Shown here: in pieces, positions 40,046 through 40,084 of the stretch | Position numbering within the stretch: the first letter of the stretch is position 1 | How the letters are laid out: each line of letters starts with the position of its first letter | NCBI GenBank assembly: GCA_945871085.1 | Contig: CAMBVX010000017.1 | Span: 1 to 40,084 of the forward strand | Source: Opitutus sp. GAS368 | GTDB lineage: Bacteria; Verrucomicrobiota; Verrucomicrobiia; Opitutales; Opitutaceae | Length of the DNA: 40,084 nt | Direction of reading: 5' to 3' | The notes under the pieces: model-generated | What the model saw: the letters and a program-made list of their open reading frames with translations, nothing else | What the model was told of the DNA's origin: nothing | Databases searched by the model: none | Translations under genes and position numbers: made by a program

Positions 40046-40084
40046 ACTGAAGGTCCATTTTCACCGCCCATTTTACCTTGGCCC

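Noticed and set aside
1-40084. CRISPR array, prophage, rRNA operon or transposase gene
   Set aside because: No regularly spaced short repeats, phage structural genes, rRNA or transposase frames were seen in the window.

Overview
The window is GC-rich chromosomal DNA that looks like Verrucomicrobiota, most likely the Opitutaceae. The pointers are the 51-residue 'small basic protein' typical of that phylum, a tandem C-terminal module I know from Opitutaceae exported proteins, Cys-type sulfatases and large multi-PAS hybrid kinases, and start codons that mostly lack a Shine-Dalgarno sequence. The taxonomic call is inference; no rRNA is present.

Left third (1-18 kb). A sigma-54-dependent response regulator is followed by a well-formed -24/-12 promoter. 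Downstream of that promoter lie a small exported helical protein, an outer-membrane beta-barrel, a membrane histidine kinase and an exported eight-repeat PQQ-type propeller. Together they look like one envelope-sensing two-component unit in which the kinase gene lies downstream of the promoter its partner may activate. Next come housekeeping genes: dxs-xseB on the minus strand, an M48 membrane protease with an exported EEP-family hydrolase, a TIG-type lipoprotein, hemW, a lipoprotein resembling the SecD periplasmic head that is translationally coupled to an M23 peptidase, tRNA-Arg(CCG), a DedA protein, the small basic protein, and tgt. The tgt product lacks the three zinc-binding cysteines of the family.

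Middle (18-25 kb). A decayed vapBC toxin-antitoxin pair precedes a MASE1-CHASE-PAS hybrid histidine kinase. A palindromic dispersed repeat, a second nested inverted repeat and an exported sulfatase follow. About 750 bp without a gene then leads to the flagellar block.

Flagellar block (25.2-34.4 kb). flgF, flgG, flgA, flgH, flgI, a short flgJ-type rod protein, flgN, flgK, flgL, fliW, csrA and a compact fliC all lie on the plus strand with tight spacing, closed by an intrinsic terminator. It covers distal rod, P and L rings, hook-filament junction, export chaperone, filament and the FliW-CsrA switch. The proximal rod, hook, cap, export apparatus and motor genes must be elsewhere.

Right end (34.4-40 kb). 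A second toxin-antitoxin remnant is cut off by a hairpin element, and the same dispersed palindrome occurs again. A 1338-residue multi-PAS hybrid kinase (minus strand) and a small exported TonB-domain protein close the window.

The observations most worth following are the sigma-54 envelope module, the Tgt without zinc ligands, the repeat family carrying GTAG at its tips (three copies, one contributing to a promoter at the left edge), and the SecD-head-like lipoprotein coupled to an M23 peptidase.
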